From: Perognathus longimembris pacificus
Taxonomy: Eukaryota > Chordata > Mammalia > Rodentia > Heteromyidae
Direction: 5' to 3'
DNA: 64,000 bases
NCBI RefSeq assembly: GCF_023159225.1
Contig: NC_063181.1
Location: 20,176,073-20,240,072, forward strand
Shown here: one piece after another, positions 36,301-47,989 of the stretch
Numbering within the stretch: the first letter of the stretch is position 1
How the letters are laid out: every line of letters starts with the position of its first letter
Notes under the pieces: generated by a model
Databases searched by the model: none
Seen by the model: the letters and a program-made list of their open reading frames with translations, nothing else
Told to the model about the DNA's origin: nothing
Translations under genes and position numbers: made by a program

Positions 36301-37329
36301 AGAGTGACTTCTTGGGAAAAGACTGTTGATGGGAAATTGCCCTTCCCAGTATCAAGACCCTTAGCTGGAAGCTGCCTACATCCAATTAGCTAATTGATGT
36401 ATTTATGTTCTTTATCCTTTTGCCTCAATTTGAAACAATTATGATAGGCGACTTCAGCTCTAGCCCTCAGTATTAGAATGAATCATGCATTATTAAAAAA
36501 CAATAAAAAATAAAATCATTGCTTGCTACCTAGATTTTCTCCATACCATCTTCTTCCTCTGCCAAAATCAGAACTGATCCACGGCTAACCTGCCAAGAAT
36601 GATGTTTACGAATCTAAAAAATGGTATTTGCTCAGGAATTACCTCATGCTAAAGATGACTCCACCATTCTGGGAGCAGTGCACAGCCAATTAGAGAGGTA
36701 AAAAGTTCAAATCAGATAATTCAAAAGAGCAGCCTTTCTTTATGCCACTTGCTCCCCTACTTCACTTCACACAGTCTGCCAATTTCTTATGATTTGCTAC
36801 CATTTAGATGCAACGTCCTAATTAAAACCACATCATAAATACCATGAAGGTTAGTTCCTTCTATTCTAGAACTTTTCTATCCAAGGACTTGTCATTGATA
36901 TTATAGTTGAAGATCACACACTTTCCTATGGAATTACAGCTATAGAATATCTACATTCCAAACATCTCCATGCTATCCACATTATTTCCATTCTCTGCCC
37001 TTATTAACACTCTTACATTTCTTTCAGGATAGTATTACATGATTTAATTAGTTACTTTTCATATATTCCCTCATCACTCTCTAAGCTTAATTTCACAGGC
37101 ATTCTCATTACAATTTTTATCATCTCTCTATCCAATACAAATTAGTCATTCATTGTATCATTTAATATTTTGAGTAATATGCCTACCTTGCTTTGTATTT
37201 CAAAGAAGGCTGAAAAATACTATTTAAATGCTATATGGAAATAACATATTTAAATATGTATATCTATATTAATACTTTATAGAATTTCTATTCACTTAAT
37301 TGCTACCATAAGTACATATAAAAGAGATA
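36301..37329. other. Non-coding DNA, nothing recognised
   Basis: No repeat, RNA or coding signal that I can support. Confidence 0.4.
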
Positions 37330-37567
37330 GAAAGCCAGGAATCTTTTGCTAACAGTTTTAAATCTAGCCACACAGGAGGGTCAATCTAAACACTGAGGTA
37401 TGATGCTAGCCCAGGCAGTAAAAGTCCATGAATCCATTATTTGTAATTAACCACCAAAAAAAAGGTAGAATTAGAGTTGGGAGTCAAGTATGAGAGCAGG
37501 TCTTCATCACAAAATCCTAGGAGACAGAACATAGACCCTGAGTTCAAGCCCCAGTACCACCCAACTC
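37330..37567 (+). mobile_element. Degraded composite SINE
   Basis: Sense-order words: AGCCACACAGGAGGGTCAAT (7SL-like), GCAGTAAAAGTCCATGAATC and AATTAACCACCA (linker), GAGTTCAAGCCCCAGTACC (B box and end of the right monomer). An IDL-Geo copy later landed just after its tail. Confidence 0.5.
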
Positions 37568-37581
37568 AAAACTAAAAACCA

Positions 37582-37796
37582 GGGGCTGGGGGTATAGCCT
37601 AGTGGCAAGAGTGCCTGCCTCGGTATACCCGAGGCCCTAGGTTCGATTCCCCAGCACCACATATACAGAAAATGGCCAGAAGCGGCGCTGTGGCTCAAGT
37701 GGCAGAGTGCTAGCCTTGAGCGGGAAGAAGCCAGGGACAGTGCTCAGGCCCTGAGTCCAAGGTCCAGGACTGGCCAAAAAAAAAAAAACAAAAAAA
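37582..37796 (+). mobile_element. IDL-Geo-type dimeric SINE (full length)
   Basis: Begins GGGGCTGGGGGTATAGCCTAG, with B box GGTTCGATTCC and second monomer GGCCAGAAGCGGCGCTGTGG to GGACTGGCC, then an A tail with one C. The target duplication AAACTAAAAACCA is perfect (37,569-37,581 and 37,797-37,809). Many CpGs remain (AAGCGGCGC, GAGCGGG), suggesting a young insertion of the same subfamily as the copy at 60,045. Confidence 0.95.
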
Positions 37797-37809
37797 AAAC
37801 TAAAAACCA

Positions 37810-39430
37810 AAACAAACAAATAACCAAAAAAAAGCAGGCAGTGAAAGTTAAATAATTCAAATATACCACAAGATTTATAAAATGAAAGTAGAGGATTTAA
37901 ATTCATTAAAGAAGCAGACAGAATGATTGTGCTAATGCTTAGGGATATACAGGTACATAATTTGCTTTTCTTGCATCAAGTATATTTTAATTGGTGCTAA
38001 GTAGATTTCAACAAATTAACACTTTTAATGCAATAAATAATATAAAGATTTAGGCAAATGAATGATAATTATGTCTAATGAGAAATTGTACAATAACCAT
38101 GAATAAATGAAACATGTGTTGGCATAGACAATGTGGAATTAAAGGGGATGCTAGTTTAAAATCTTCTTACTGTAATAGATATGAAAAAAAAAATGACTGA
38201 AACCATGCAAAGATACCGCAGATGGAGGAAACTTGCTGTTTTCAGGAGGAAAAAAAATCACAGTAATAAAATAGGTGATGTTGGAGAATGAGTGGATGAG
38301 TAAGAAGATAAAGATAAATAGGAAACCATGGTACGTCAGTCCTCAGCTTTACATAAGTGACTGAGTATACAGGGCTTTTACTCAACATGAATTTCACTGG
38401 AACAAGTTATCATTGAGATATCTCCATATGTTTTCAATTGGTTATCAGATATAACTTTTCCATCTGCTACAAACTTCAATGATTTACTGATCTATTATTG
38501 TATGCCAGTCACTATTAGAGAAAATAAGAAAAAGTGATAGTTATACACATGTCCTGTTTGGCAGTTTAGTCAGTGGAGAGAGAGAGAGAGACAAAGACAT
38601 AAATGATACATTTTCACACGTGGATCAATAGATATGTGTTTTGCAAAATGTAGTCTATGATAATCTGGCAAAGAGACTTAGGGTACAGAAAGACTGTAAG
38701 GGTAAGAAAGGGATTTGACATATGAGACAAATTTCAGAGATGAATACTATATTAAATAATTTCAAAACATAGCCCATATTGTTACTGATGGAAGCATTTC
38801 TCAAATATTAATTACCATATATTTGGGGAATAAAATTATACTTTCAAATAACTGAATGTCTAAAATGCTGTTTGATTCATTAAAGTATTATTTCCAAAAA
38901 TAGCTATTTATGAATAATGAGCGGTATATCCACATTTAAAGACTGAAACAATTTCAATATACATTGTTTGCAGCAAATGACAAAGAAATGGATACATGTA
39001 TATATATTTAAAACAAAACATTTCTAGGGGCTAATAATGAGAAAATAAATAAGAAAACATCTTGATTATTTTAATTCTATAAAACATAAATACACATGAT
39101 AATATGATAGAATAGGAAATATTCTGTAATCTCTAGTACTTGCTGAAACACCACAATTTAGAGAGAAATATAAAAAGTAAAATACATACAAATAACCAAC
39201 CTCATCAATATTTATTAGAACAATTACAAGTATAAATATTTGAATGAAGAATCAAATATATATTAGGTTCTTCAATAAAACCTCAAATTGCCAAAATGAA
39301 TAAAACAGACTATCTCCTTGGTAAGATTTTTTTTTTGTCTAATGAACAAAACAACTGTATATCAATGTTGAATAATCTACTGATCAATATGTTTTGCTAT
39401 TACATCTACTCTAATTTTTATTTATTATAA
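37810..39430. other. AT-rich non-coding DNA, nothing recognised
   Basis: Only a small GA repeat (38,576-38,593). No coding or RNA signal. Confidence 0.45.
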
Positions 39431-39915
39431 GTTGTATTTATTGAAAAGTGAAGTACAAAGGAGTTACAGTTTCATATGTAAGGCAAGTATATTACTTATC
39501 CAGCTTGTTAACTCCTCCCTCATTTTCTCCCATCTCCTCCCTCCCCTGTTCCTTTCCCACATAAGTTGTATGGTTAGCTTACACCAATTAGTTTTGTAAG
39601 TATTGCTTTTGCAATGGTTTGTCTTTTTATCCTTTGTCTCTCATTTTTGGTATTCCCTTTCCCTTTCCTAGGTTCAATACACATCTACACATTATCCAGT
39701 GTACTAAGATCAGTTACAGTAATAACAGCAGTAAAACCACAGGAAGGAAATATGAGAGAACAAAAGTTAGAGTTTCACATGGTATTTTGAAATTAACTAC
39801 AGTGATGATATACCACATATTTCCATAACATGGAGTTCATTTTGCTTATCATTATCTTATGTGTTCATATGGGCATAGCTATTGAGCTGTTGTGCTTTTC
39901 TGCTGTCTATATTAA
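39431..39915 (-). mobile_element. L1 3' UTR fragment
   Basis: Reverse L1 3' end: AAGTGAAGTACAAAGGAGTT, ACAGTTTCATATGTAAGGCA, a C/T-rich tract, GTCTTTTTATCCTTTGTCTC, AGTGTACTAAGATCAGTTAC, then GAGTTCATTTTGCTTATCAT and AGCTATTGAGCTGTTGTGC. The 69-codon frame inside it is incidental. Confidence 0.85.
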
Positions 39916-40925
39916 TGCAAAATCAGATTTCTCCAATGTTTGCTACTTTGCTCTAAAAATGCTGGGGAAATGACAATACAACCATAAAAAGTGTAAACTT
40001 TGAGGTTTGTATTTTTATATAAAAGTAGAACAAGATAGAAAAGAATTGGAAATGAAAGAAAAAAGTTATTTGAATGATAATGTATTTTATTTTCTCATTA
40101 TTTATTTCATGCAAAATAATATTTTGCATAAAATTACAAAGCACAAAGAGAAGAGATATAATAAGAATGAAATGGATTTGGAAATACTTTCTGTACACTA
40201 GTGGCAGAAATAGTATCTAGTTTGGCCACAGGTTTGAAAGAAACACATTAGATAGGAATATAGATGGTACCAAAAGAAAATACAAGTACTGGGGTAAACA
40301 AAATTTCATTTTGATTTTAATTAAATGTGTGCAAAACCCATAAATATCACTGGTTAAATCTCTTAGCTGAGCTGATTTGAAACTTTATACCCTAGCTGTC
40401 TAAATTCAACTGTGCAGAATTAAATCAAAAGCTCCCTTTTTTCTTCATTTAGTAACTTTAATAGATATGTTACTTTAGGAATAAGTTGTTAAACAAATTA
40501 CAAAATGTATATGCTAAAACTAAAACTTAAGTATTAGAGAAAATAGAATATTTACTAGCAGAGCACAGTCATGCCTCATTAAGTCTAACTTGTGCTTTCC
40601 ATTTATCTACTGGGAAGTAATTTAATCTCTTTGCAAAATCTAATACTTCCGCTTAATTGATTGTATAAGAAAGTGAGGAAATGATTGCATTAAACAAAAA
40701 TCCATTTCATTTTTGAAAATTATTACTTTAATACTTTTGTAGGTACTCTTCTTCAATCTATAACAAAAGATGTGTTATTGAAATACCATATAGAGTCATT
40801 TAAATGGCAAATATCTGAATTTTTCTGAAGAAAATATCCTTTATTTAGTAAAAATAAAAAAATAGCTATGACAGGTTTCTGTTATTCCAGAGGCCCAGAA
40901 CAGCATGGCATAAAAAGCAAACCTT
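39916..40925. other. AT-rich non-coding DNA, nothing recognised
   Basis: The opposite-strand Phe/Ile- and Lys/Glu-rich open frames at 39,953-40,201 are mirror images of AT-rich sequence, not genes. Confidence 0.45.
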
Positions 40926-41195
40926 ATCTCAAGCCAACAAGTTTAAAATAACTGGTGCCAGGTGCCTGCTGCTCATACCTTTATTCCTAGCTTGTCAGGA
41001 TACTGAGACTGAGGATTTCATTTCAAAGCCAAGCCTGGGGAGAAAGTCCATGTGACTCTTGTCTCCAATTAACCAGCAGAAAATCCAGAAGTGGGGCTTT
41101 AGCTGAGAGTGGTAGAGCAGCTAGCCTTAAGCAAAAAAAAAGTTCAGGAACAGCACCTAGGCCCTGAGTTCAAACCCCATGACCAACAAAAAGAG
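40926..41195 (+). mobile_element. Composite SINE (7SL-like plus tRNA-like), clearest sense copy
   Basis: Left monomer: GGTGCCAGGTGCCTGCTGCT, TTATTCCTAGCTTGTCAGGA and GATTTCATTTCAAAGCCAAG. Linker: CTTGTCTCCAATTAACCAGC. Right monomer: CAGAAGTGGGGCTTTAGCTG, GGTAGAGCAGCTAGCCTTAA, CAGCACCTAGGCCCTGAG and TTCAAACCCC (B box). The right monomer resembles the second monomer of the IDL-Geo SINE in length and word order. Confidence 0.75.
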
Positions 41196-41285
41196 AAAAA
41201 GGGCTGGAGACATAGCTCAAACATTGGATCACTTATTTAAGAAGAATGAGGCCTCAGTTAAACTCCTGTTCTGACTTTAAAAATA
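41196..41285 (+). mobile_element. ID-like tRNA-derived SINE monomer
   Basis: AAAGGGCTGGAGACATAGCTC and GGCCTCAGTTAAACTCCTG fit a lone ID/tRNA-like monomer inserted right after the composite SINE. Degraded. Confidence 0.5.
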
Positions 41286-44200
41286 AAATAAACAGTGAAA
41301 TGAATCTCTTTATCATGACAAATTCTTGACATACTGATGTTTTCTATTTTTCTCAAGCTAAAGGGAAGAAAATGACCCTAATTACTCTTCTACTTTTAGT
41401 GTTTATGAATATGAATGATAGTGATTATCTCTTCATATGTTTGCTACATTTTTAGATTTATCTTTATAAAATGTGTTAAGTAGCAATTTTAAGAGACTTT
41501 TTAAAAATGTATTTGTTGTCTTTTCTCTTTTATTAAGCAATCTCAACAATCTTAACCATGTTTTTTCTTTGTGGTGCTACATCTAATGTACCCTGAGTTG
41601 TCTGAGATTTCATCTTTTCCTATATCAGTCTATTTGTTTGTGAGTATGTCATAGTATTTTCATTCCTATGACATATTAAACAGCAGGATATAAAACTGTT
41701 CCTCTTCCATTTTTTTTAAAGTAAAAACAATAGTTCAGTTAATGGCCATCTTGAACAACCAGGTGTCTGGTCAGACTCAATCAAAGCAGTTTTAGTATTT
41801 ATCCTCTTCATGCACAAAGTCCCTCTCATATTTTCCTCCTCGATTGAACACGATAGAAATGCACAGTCTTCCTGAAAGTCTTCCAAGTTACATTCTTTCT
41901 TTCTTTAAACAAAAACTAATGCTTGGTTGCACAAGTGGGTTTCAATTCAATAAATGAGTTTTTGAGTAAAATATATCTTATCTTGATCAATGTTACTCCT
42001 TACATCCTTCTCTTTCATCTTCCCTAATATTACCTATTTCCTCAATGTACAGTTTATTTTTAAGACTAATATGTTAGAGATTTAAGAACCACAATAAGGT
42101 TACCATGTGCACTAAACTGCACAAAAATTACTTTATTTTATAACAAATAATTTACCAAAATGAAAAAAAGCATTACATCAATTGCCCAAATCATAAAGGC
42201 CAGTAAGGATCATTGTAAGAACCACTTTCCAAGGCTTTCAACAGTCTTAGCTCTTCATTAAGTTATTGTTAGTAATACCTTAGCTTTGATCACAATTTCT
42301 ACTTTATTTTTGCTCTTAGAAATTCCTCTTATAAGTTGATCAACTCATTTATAAATTTTGGAACTTCATTTTTTTTTTTAGTTCTAGAGATTTTACCTAT
42401 TGTTATTATCCATCTAAACTCACAGCCAAACAACAGCATCTCCTTTAAATAATGATGTTCTCTGTTGTGTGATAAAAATAACAAAACACTTTGTCTCTGG
42501 TTTCCTCAATTGAAAGAAAGACTAGGAAGTCACATTCTTCCCGCAGGACTAGATGCTTTGTTAAATATCAGGAATGTTATCACCGAGGAAAAAGAAAATC
42601 TACATGTTTGATGGAAAGAATGAGCCTATCCCCCTGGTAATGTAATGTGGTCTTTTATTTTGTTTTCATCTTACATCATTCAGCATCTTATAAATAATAA
42701 TGAACATGGAAATTTTCTAGTAAATTCTCATGAAGGATTTGTACCTTTAATGAATAATTGATTCCCAAACTTTAAAGCTAGGTTATTAATCCAATAACTA
42801 ATTTAAGGATGAATCTAAGCTTAATTAGTTTATTCTAAAACACAAGAATGTATTTTCTTGGGTTAAAATAGAAATTCTAAAAGTTACTATATTTTATTTT
42901 ACATTCCTTGATCTGTAACTTTTACCAAATAAAATGAAGTGATATTTGCCACATAAGGTACTTTGATACTGAAAATAATTGAATTTAATTACCTTGCCAC
43001 AAAACATGTTTTAATTGATGGTCTCCATGAATTCCCATTTATGGATTGGAGACTGAAGAATAAGATAATGCAGCTGTCTGCTACCTATCCTTTAGGAATA
43101 AATTAAAAAAGGAAGTATATAGCTTCAACTTTATCTTTTTATCTTTTGAGTCGTGTTGAAAAATAGCAATGGAATGTTTTGCGTAGCAATTTTGTGTGCA
43201 TGCAGATAAAATTCAGAGTATTATTTGATTAATGGAAAGATACACTCAGGACCAAAAAGTGTTACTTATTTTGTATATGAGCTTATGGATTGATGAATAG
43301 AAGAATTAGAAAAGGAAAGCATTATAATGTGCCCTAGATGTTATTTCAAGGACAATACTGAATAGTGTTTTCAAAATACCTCATCCTGTTAAGAGGTGAA
43401 TTCCCTTCTTCAGATCACTTTGAAATGGAAATTATAAGGTGCTTTAATGTTTTGTCCAAATAATAAGGTGTATAGAAGCCAGACCTATGCTTGGGAAGCG
43501 ATCTTAAGTATTGCAAATACAGCAGGTGTAAGTTTAACATCATGTTCCTAACAGAATAATGACAAAAAGAATGTCTAAGTATTTTAAGTAGATATATAGA
43601 GGAATTTATCTATACTTTCTTATTTTAATAGTAGCTGCATAAATATTTATTTTTTGATTAGGGATATTGCACCAAAATCTTATTAGAATTGATATCACTG
43701 TTGCTATTTAGCTGAAAAAATGTCTTCAAAGATATTGTGCTTGATTTTTTTTCCTGTTAACTGAGATACAAAATGTTTTAATGTTACGCAGTCATGGTTA
43801 CACTATATATTACAACTACCGTTGCATGGATAAAGACGGAAACTGACAAAAGCTATCAGATTTTATGTAAAAGAAATAAAGAAGTAAAGGCATAAACATA
43901 CTTAATGATTTGCTCACAAACATTGCAGAGAATTAGCAAACAGTGTGAATGCAGTGAACACTATTCTTGTTCTAAGCCAGCACTGAATTCTCTTCACCAG
44001 AAAGCTTGTACAGAGGATTTCCTACAGTATTTATGCTTGTTATCTTTCTTTTATTGTTATCTAGACAGGACACTTTTAGAAAGTTAAATGGGGTTGGCAC
44101 TGTGTATCAATGAGGGAAACGGATAACTTAGCTGTGGACAGCTGAAACCCAGCAGGGTGCTTCTGCTCAATACACTTTCATTGATTTTCGTCTTTTCCAA

Positions 44201-44547
44201 GAAGACAGTACTCCATTTGCTCTGTCAAAACTCTTGCTTCTGGAGCATGTAGGTGCATGCTGCATGCAAAGAAAAAGAGACACACTATTATTTCAGTATC
44301 TGTGGTTGTTTGCTGCTTTTTCAGACAAGTGTTTCAGCAGACAAAATCTAGTCTTCACTCACCTAACAAAGCTAAATAAATATAAAACCCATATGGGTGA
44401 ATTTGCTCATATAACTGTACAAATAAATAACTTTGTCTATATTTTATTTTGATGAGCAAACATTTATTTCCTAGACATATGTAAATATTTACTGAATGAA
44501 AATTTCTACCGAATATAAACAATGTAAAGGTTACTATTTTTTATACC
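41286..44547. other. Repeat-poor AT-rich stretch, about 3.3 kb
   Basis: One of the longest stretches of the window (with 16.1-20.0 and 60.8-63.1 kb) without a recognisable repeat or large microsatellite. Short frames such as 43,905-44,087 and 44,234-44,452 (72 codons or fewer) have no recognisable domain. Unique sequence is likely, but function cannot be judged without comparison to other mammals. Confidence 0.45.
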
Positions 44548-44761
44548 TGTAGTTTGCACCTCTAATCCTACCTATGCAGGAAGCTAAGATGTGAGGATTG
44601 CACTTCCAAGCTAACCCAGGCTGGAAAGACAGACCAGGAAATTCTTATTTCCAAATAACGACCAAAAAAAAAACCAGAGTGTTGCCGTGGCTGAAGTGGT
44701 AGAATGCTGGCCTTGCACAAAAGATATGAGACAGTATGCTGGCCCTGAATTTTAGCCCAGG

Positions 44762-44765
<4 letters not shown>
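44548..44765 (+). mobile_element. Composite SINE (7SL-like plus tRNA-like)
   Basis: Left: AGTTTGCACCTCTAATCCTA, GCAGGAAGCTAAGATGTGAG and AAGCTAACCCAGGCTGG. Right: GCCGTGGCTGAAGTGGTAGA, ATGCTGGCCTTGCAC and TGGCCCTGAATTTTAGCCCAG. A CA microsatellite begins directly at its 3' end. Confidence 0.7.
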
Positions 44766-44811
<46 letters not shown>

Positions 44812-44856
44812 CACAGCACACACACACAACACAGCACACACACACATACACACAAA
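44766..44856. repeat. (CA)n microsatellite with ACAACACAGC interruptions
   Basis: About 45 bp of pure CA, followed by two ACAACACAGC-containing blocks and more CA. It abuts the tail of a composite SINE. Cys/Val frames on the minus strand are artefacts. Confidence 0.95.
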
Positions 44857-45289
44857 TCCACATCTAGTTTTAAAAAAGATGATTTGTAAATAAGTAGATG
44901 TAACAGTTAAAATTATTTAATTTAGGTTCATTTTAATTTTATCAAAGAAGCTCCTTTAAATTAAGAGGAGTTTATGAAATAGGGTCAATTCATTCTTTTC
45001 CCATAACATTCCAGAGAATTAAAGCTAAACAAACAAAAAAAATGACATTTCCCACATGTAACAAAGCAATTGAAGAAATGAATAAGTAGATATTTTCTGT
45101 GAATAACATTTTTATTGATAAGAAACCTTGCTAAATCTACTTGAAATTCAAGGCACTTATCAAAACAAGTATCTTTTAAAACTATATAAATATTTGTCTT
45201 AATTATAAAATCTATTCAAAACTACTTTGAAAGTACTCTGAATATACATGAGGAGATGATTTAGTGAATCTTAAAAGTAATCATTCAAT
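44857..45289. other. AT-rich non-coding DNA, nothing recognised
   Basis: No feature that I can support. Confidence 0.4.
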
Positions 45290-45685
45290 GTTACAATGAA
45301 TATGGTTGTGCTGGTAGTTTCAGTATAGTCTTGTATGTGGTACCTTGGGTAAATGCCCAAAAGTTGGGTTGGTGGATCATAGCCTATCTCTATTTAGCCT
45401 TTTGAGGAACTCTGTTGTAGTAGGGCTCTCTTTTGGCAACATCCTCTTCAACATCTGTTTTTATTAGTTTTCTGATAATGGACATTCTTACTAGGGTGGG
45501 GTGGAACCTCAAGGTTGTTTTGATTTGCATTTCTTTTATGGCCAGTGAGGCAGAGCACTTCTTCACGTGCCTGTTGGCCATTCTCATTTCCTCTTCAGAG
45601 AAGTCTCTCTCTAAGTCTTTAGCCCACTTATCAGAAGGGACAGTTGTTTCTTTGAGGATTTGTCTTGGGGAGCTCATTTTTTTTT
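45290..45685 (-). mobile_element. Inverted 5' part of an L1 (ORF2 C-terminal fragment)
   Basis: The minus-strand translation gives the L1 ORF2p C-terminal region, including DKWAKDLERDFSEEEMRMAN and VKKCSASLAIKEMQIKTTLRF. It lies head-to-head with a plus-strand L1 3' end that starts at about 45,690, so both are read as one insertion with a 5' inversion. A stop and a frame change occur before the expected cysteine motif. Confidence 0.88.
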
Positions 45686-45689
45686 AAAT

Positions 45690-46395
45690 TGGATCAAGAA
45701 ACTTTGGTATATATATACACAATGGATCAAGAAACTTTGATATATAAATGGATTTCCATGCTTCTATCAGAAAGAATGATATTGCCCCATTTGTAAGGAA
45801 ATGGAAAGACGGAAAAAAAATCAAACTAAGTGAAATGAGCCAGACCCAAAGAAACATAGACTCTATGGTTTAAGTCATTTTTAATAATTAGAATATGTCT
45901 AGCATAATCCTAGCAGACAATCACAATAGCTCAATAGCTATGTACAAATGGTTACATAAGATGATGCTAAGAAAAAAGGAACTCCAAGTTATGGAAAGTA
46001 GTAGTTTATCGTTGTTGTTGTTTATAATGCATTGTGTGAAAATATTTTTTTTTATATTTTATTGATTTTCTCTGTGGCTTAACCCCTATTGTCACTGTAT
46101 TTGATTTTGGTACCCTGGGTAATGTATATGTGTTTGTCTGAATCAGGGAAGGGCAGGGGAACATCAAAATGGTGAGACAAAGGGTAAAAGGTAAAGGAAT
46201 GAAACAGCAATACTTACAAGACAATATGCAATTAAAAAAAAAAACTATACAGTTTGGGGGGGGAAGAAGAGATGGTGTGAGAAAAATGAGGGCAGAGGTA
46301 ATAAGTTGGACAAAAATTGCCCTCAATACCTACATATGTAACTGTAACCCCTCTGTACATCTCCTTGACAATATAAATTTACAAAAAAATATTAA
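45690..46395 (+). mobile_element. Direct 3' part of the same L1
   Basis: Starts GGATCAAGAAACTTTGGTAT, continues with CTTCTATCAGAAAGAATGAT, GAGCCAGACCCAAAGAAACA, TGTCACTGTATTTGATTTTG, a G-rich tract (46,250-46,290) and ends TGTAACCCCTCTGTACATC with an A-rich tail. A 33-bp tandem duplication sits at its start (45,691-45,756). Confidence 0.9.
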
Positions 46396-47657
46396 ACATT
46401 TAGAAAGCTTGTTTCACAACCGATCAAGATGTGGCTGCACTGCTGGTTTTTGTTCTTGTAGACATTACTATCATTAGTGTAGGTACTGACAAATGACTTC
46501 ACTCCAAACTTACCAACCTCATCTTTGGTTGACCCTGTCAACTGAACCTAAAAATAACCATTTATCATTCTGACATGACAAGGATCTTCTAATTTGAAAT
46601 TTAATCAAAGTTACAAGTAAAAATCATCAAATCTATTTCTTTATGTGACAACCCCTCAGTATATTGTCTCAATAATTTAGATATTGATATTGAGTAATGG
46701 CAGCACAAACTAGTAAAACATGATAATTAAAAGCTAAATGGTTATTAAATATGTATATTTAAAATGGTCTCATACATCATATTTTTAATTACAATAAGAA
46801 TGATATAATAAATGGGTTATAAGAGCTACCCAGGAGAATCATAGATCACCTGTGTTAGTATATTGGTATTTACCACAAAGATATTAAGAACTGTTGGTGG
46901 TAAAAATACATTCTGTTTTATACATCAGTAGAGTATATAATTCAGTACCTTTTCTACTTGGTAAGAAGTAATCTATATGAAATAAGTAATCTTATTTATT
47001 TTCTATACGTGATAATAAAAATATTTCTGAAGAATGTTATATGTTAAGATGGTAATTTACTAGCCTTAAAGTGATCGCAGTCCTTCTCTGACTGTTGGGT
47101 AGAAAAAATCTAGAATTGTTACCAGCCCAAGTCAGTAGATTTAATATAACAGCAATCAGAGTGAGAAAATCTGCATGGGATCATACCAATGAAGGACAAA
47201 ATGACTGCATAATATTAGCCAAAAAAACAATAATCTCATCAGGATCTAACACGAGGTGGAGAAACAAATTACAAAAAGAAGAGAAAAGAAAAGAAAAGAA
47301 AAGAAAAATAAAGACCACTTAAGCCAATAAAGAGCAATGTCCCTGAGGGACGGCCATCCATACTTGAAGAAACAAAAGAAGAGCTCTCAAGTTCACCAGC
47401 TACACATTTCTAGATATCAACCTGAAACATCCAATAAAAAAAAATCAAATTTGTCAATCCCCAAATAATTTCTCACCAACTTTTATTACAGCATTGTGGT
47501 ATCTTCAAGCCCATTTTTTATATTGTTTAGACCCTCTTCATTTGAAAAATAAGAGTATAAAAATGAACGATTAAAGAATGTCATATTTCTAAAATTAAAT
47601 TCTTTACAGTATAATAGAATGTGTAATATTGAATGGTAAATTAAAAATATTAAAAGT
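46396..47657. other. AT-rich DNA with (AAAAG)n
   Basis: A short AAAAG repeat lies at 47,279-47,310. Nothing else is recognised. Confidence 0.45.
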
Positions 47658-47870
47658 AGGCTGGTAATGTGGATTAGTTGTGGAGTGCTTGTCTAGCATG
47701 CATGAACCACTGGGTTCGATTCCTCAGCACCACACAGATAAAGCCGGAAATACACTGTGGCTCAAGTGGTAGAGTGCTACCCTTGAGTAAAAAGAAGTCA
47801 GGGACAGTGCTCCGGCCCTAGGTTCAAGCCCCACAACTGGCAAAAAGTGAAAAAAATAAAAACAAAAAAA
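47658..47870 (+). mobile_element. IDL-Geo-type dimeric SINE, older copy
   Basis: Starts AGGCTGGTAATGTGGATTAG, with GTCTAGCATGCATGAACC in the first monomer and B box GGTTCGATTCC. The second monomer (AAGCCGGAAATACACTGTGG to CACAACTGGC) is followed by an A-rich tail with G and T interruptions. Flanking duplication is not clear. Like the 24,268 copy it keeps the ID-like form of the first monomer. Confidence 0.85.
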
Positions 47871-47917
47871 TACCAGCAATGCATACTAAGTTGATTGGAG
47901 ACCATTCTATATCTTGT

Positions 47918-47924
<7 letters not shown>

Positions 47925-47985
<61 letters not shown>
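47925..47985. repeat. (TC)30 microsatellite
   Basis: About 60 bp of uninterrupted TC dinucleotides, 55 bp downstream of an IDL-Geo tail. Confidence 0.97.
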
Positions 47986-47989
<4 letters not shown>

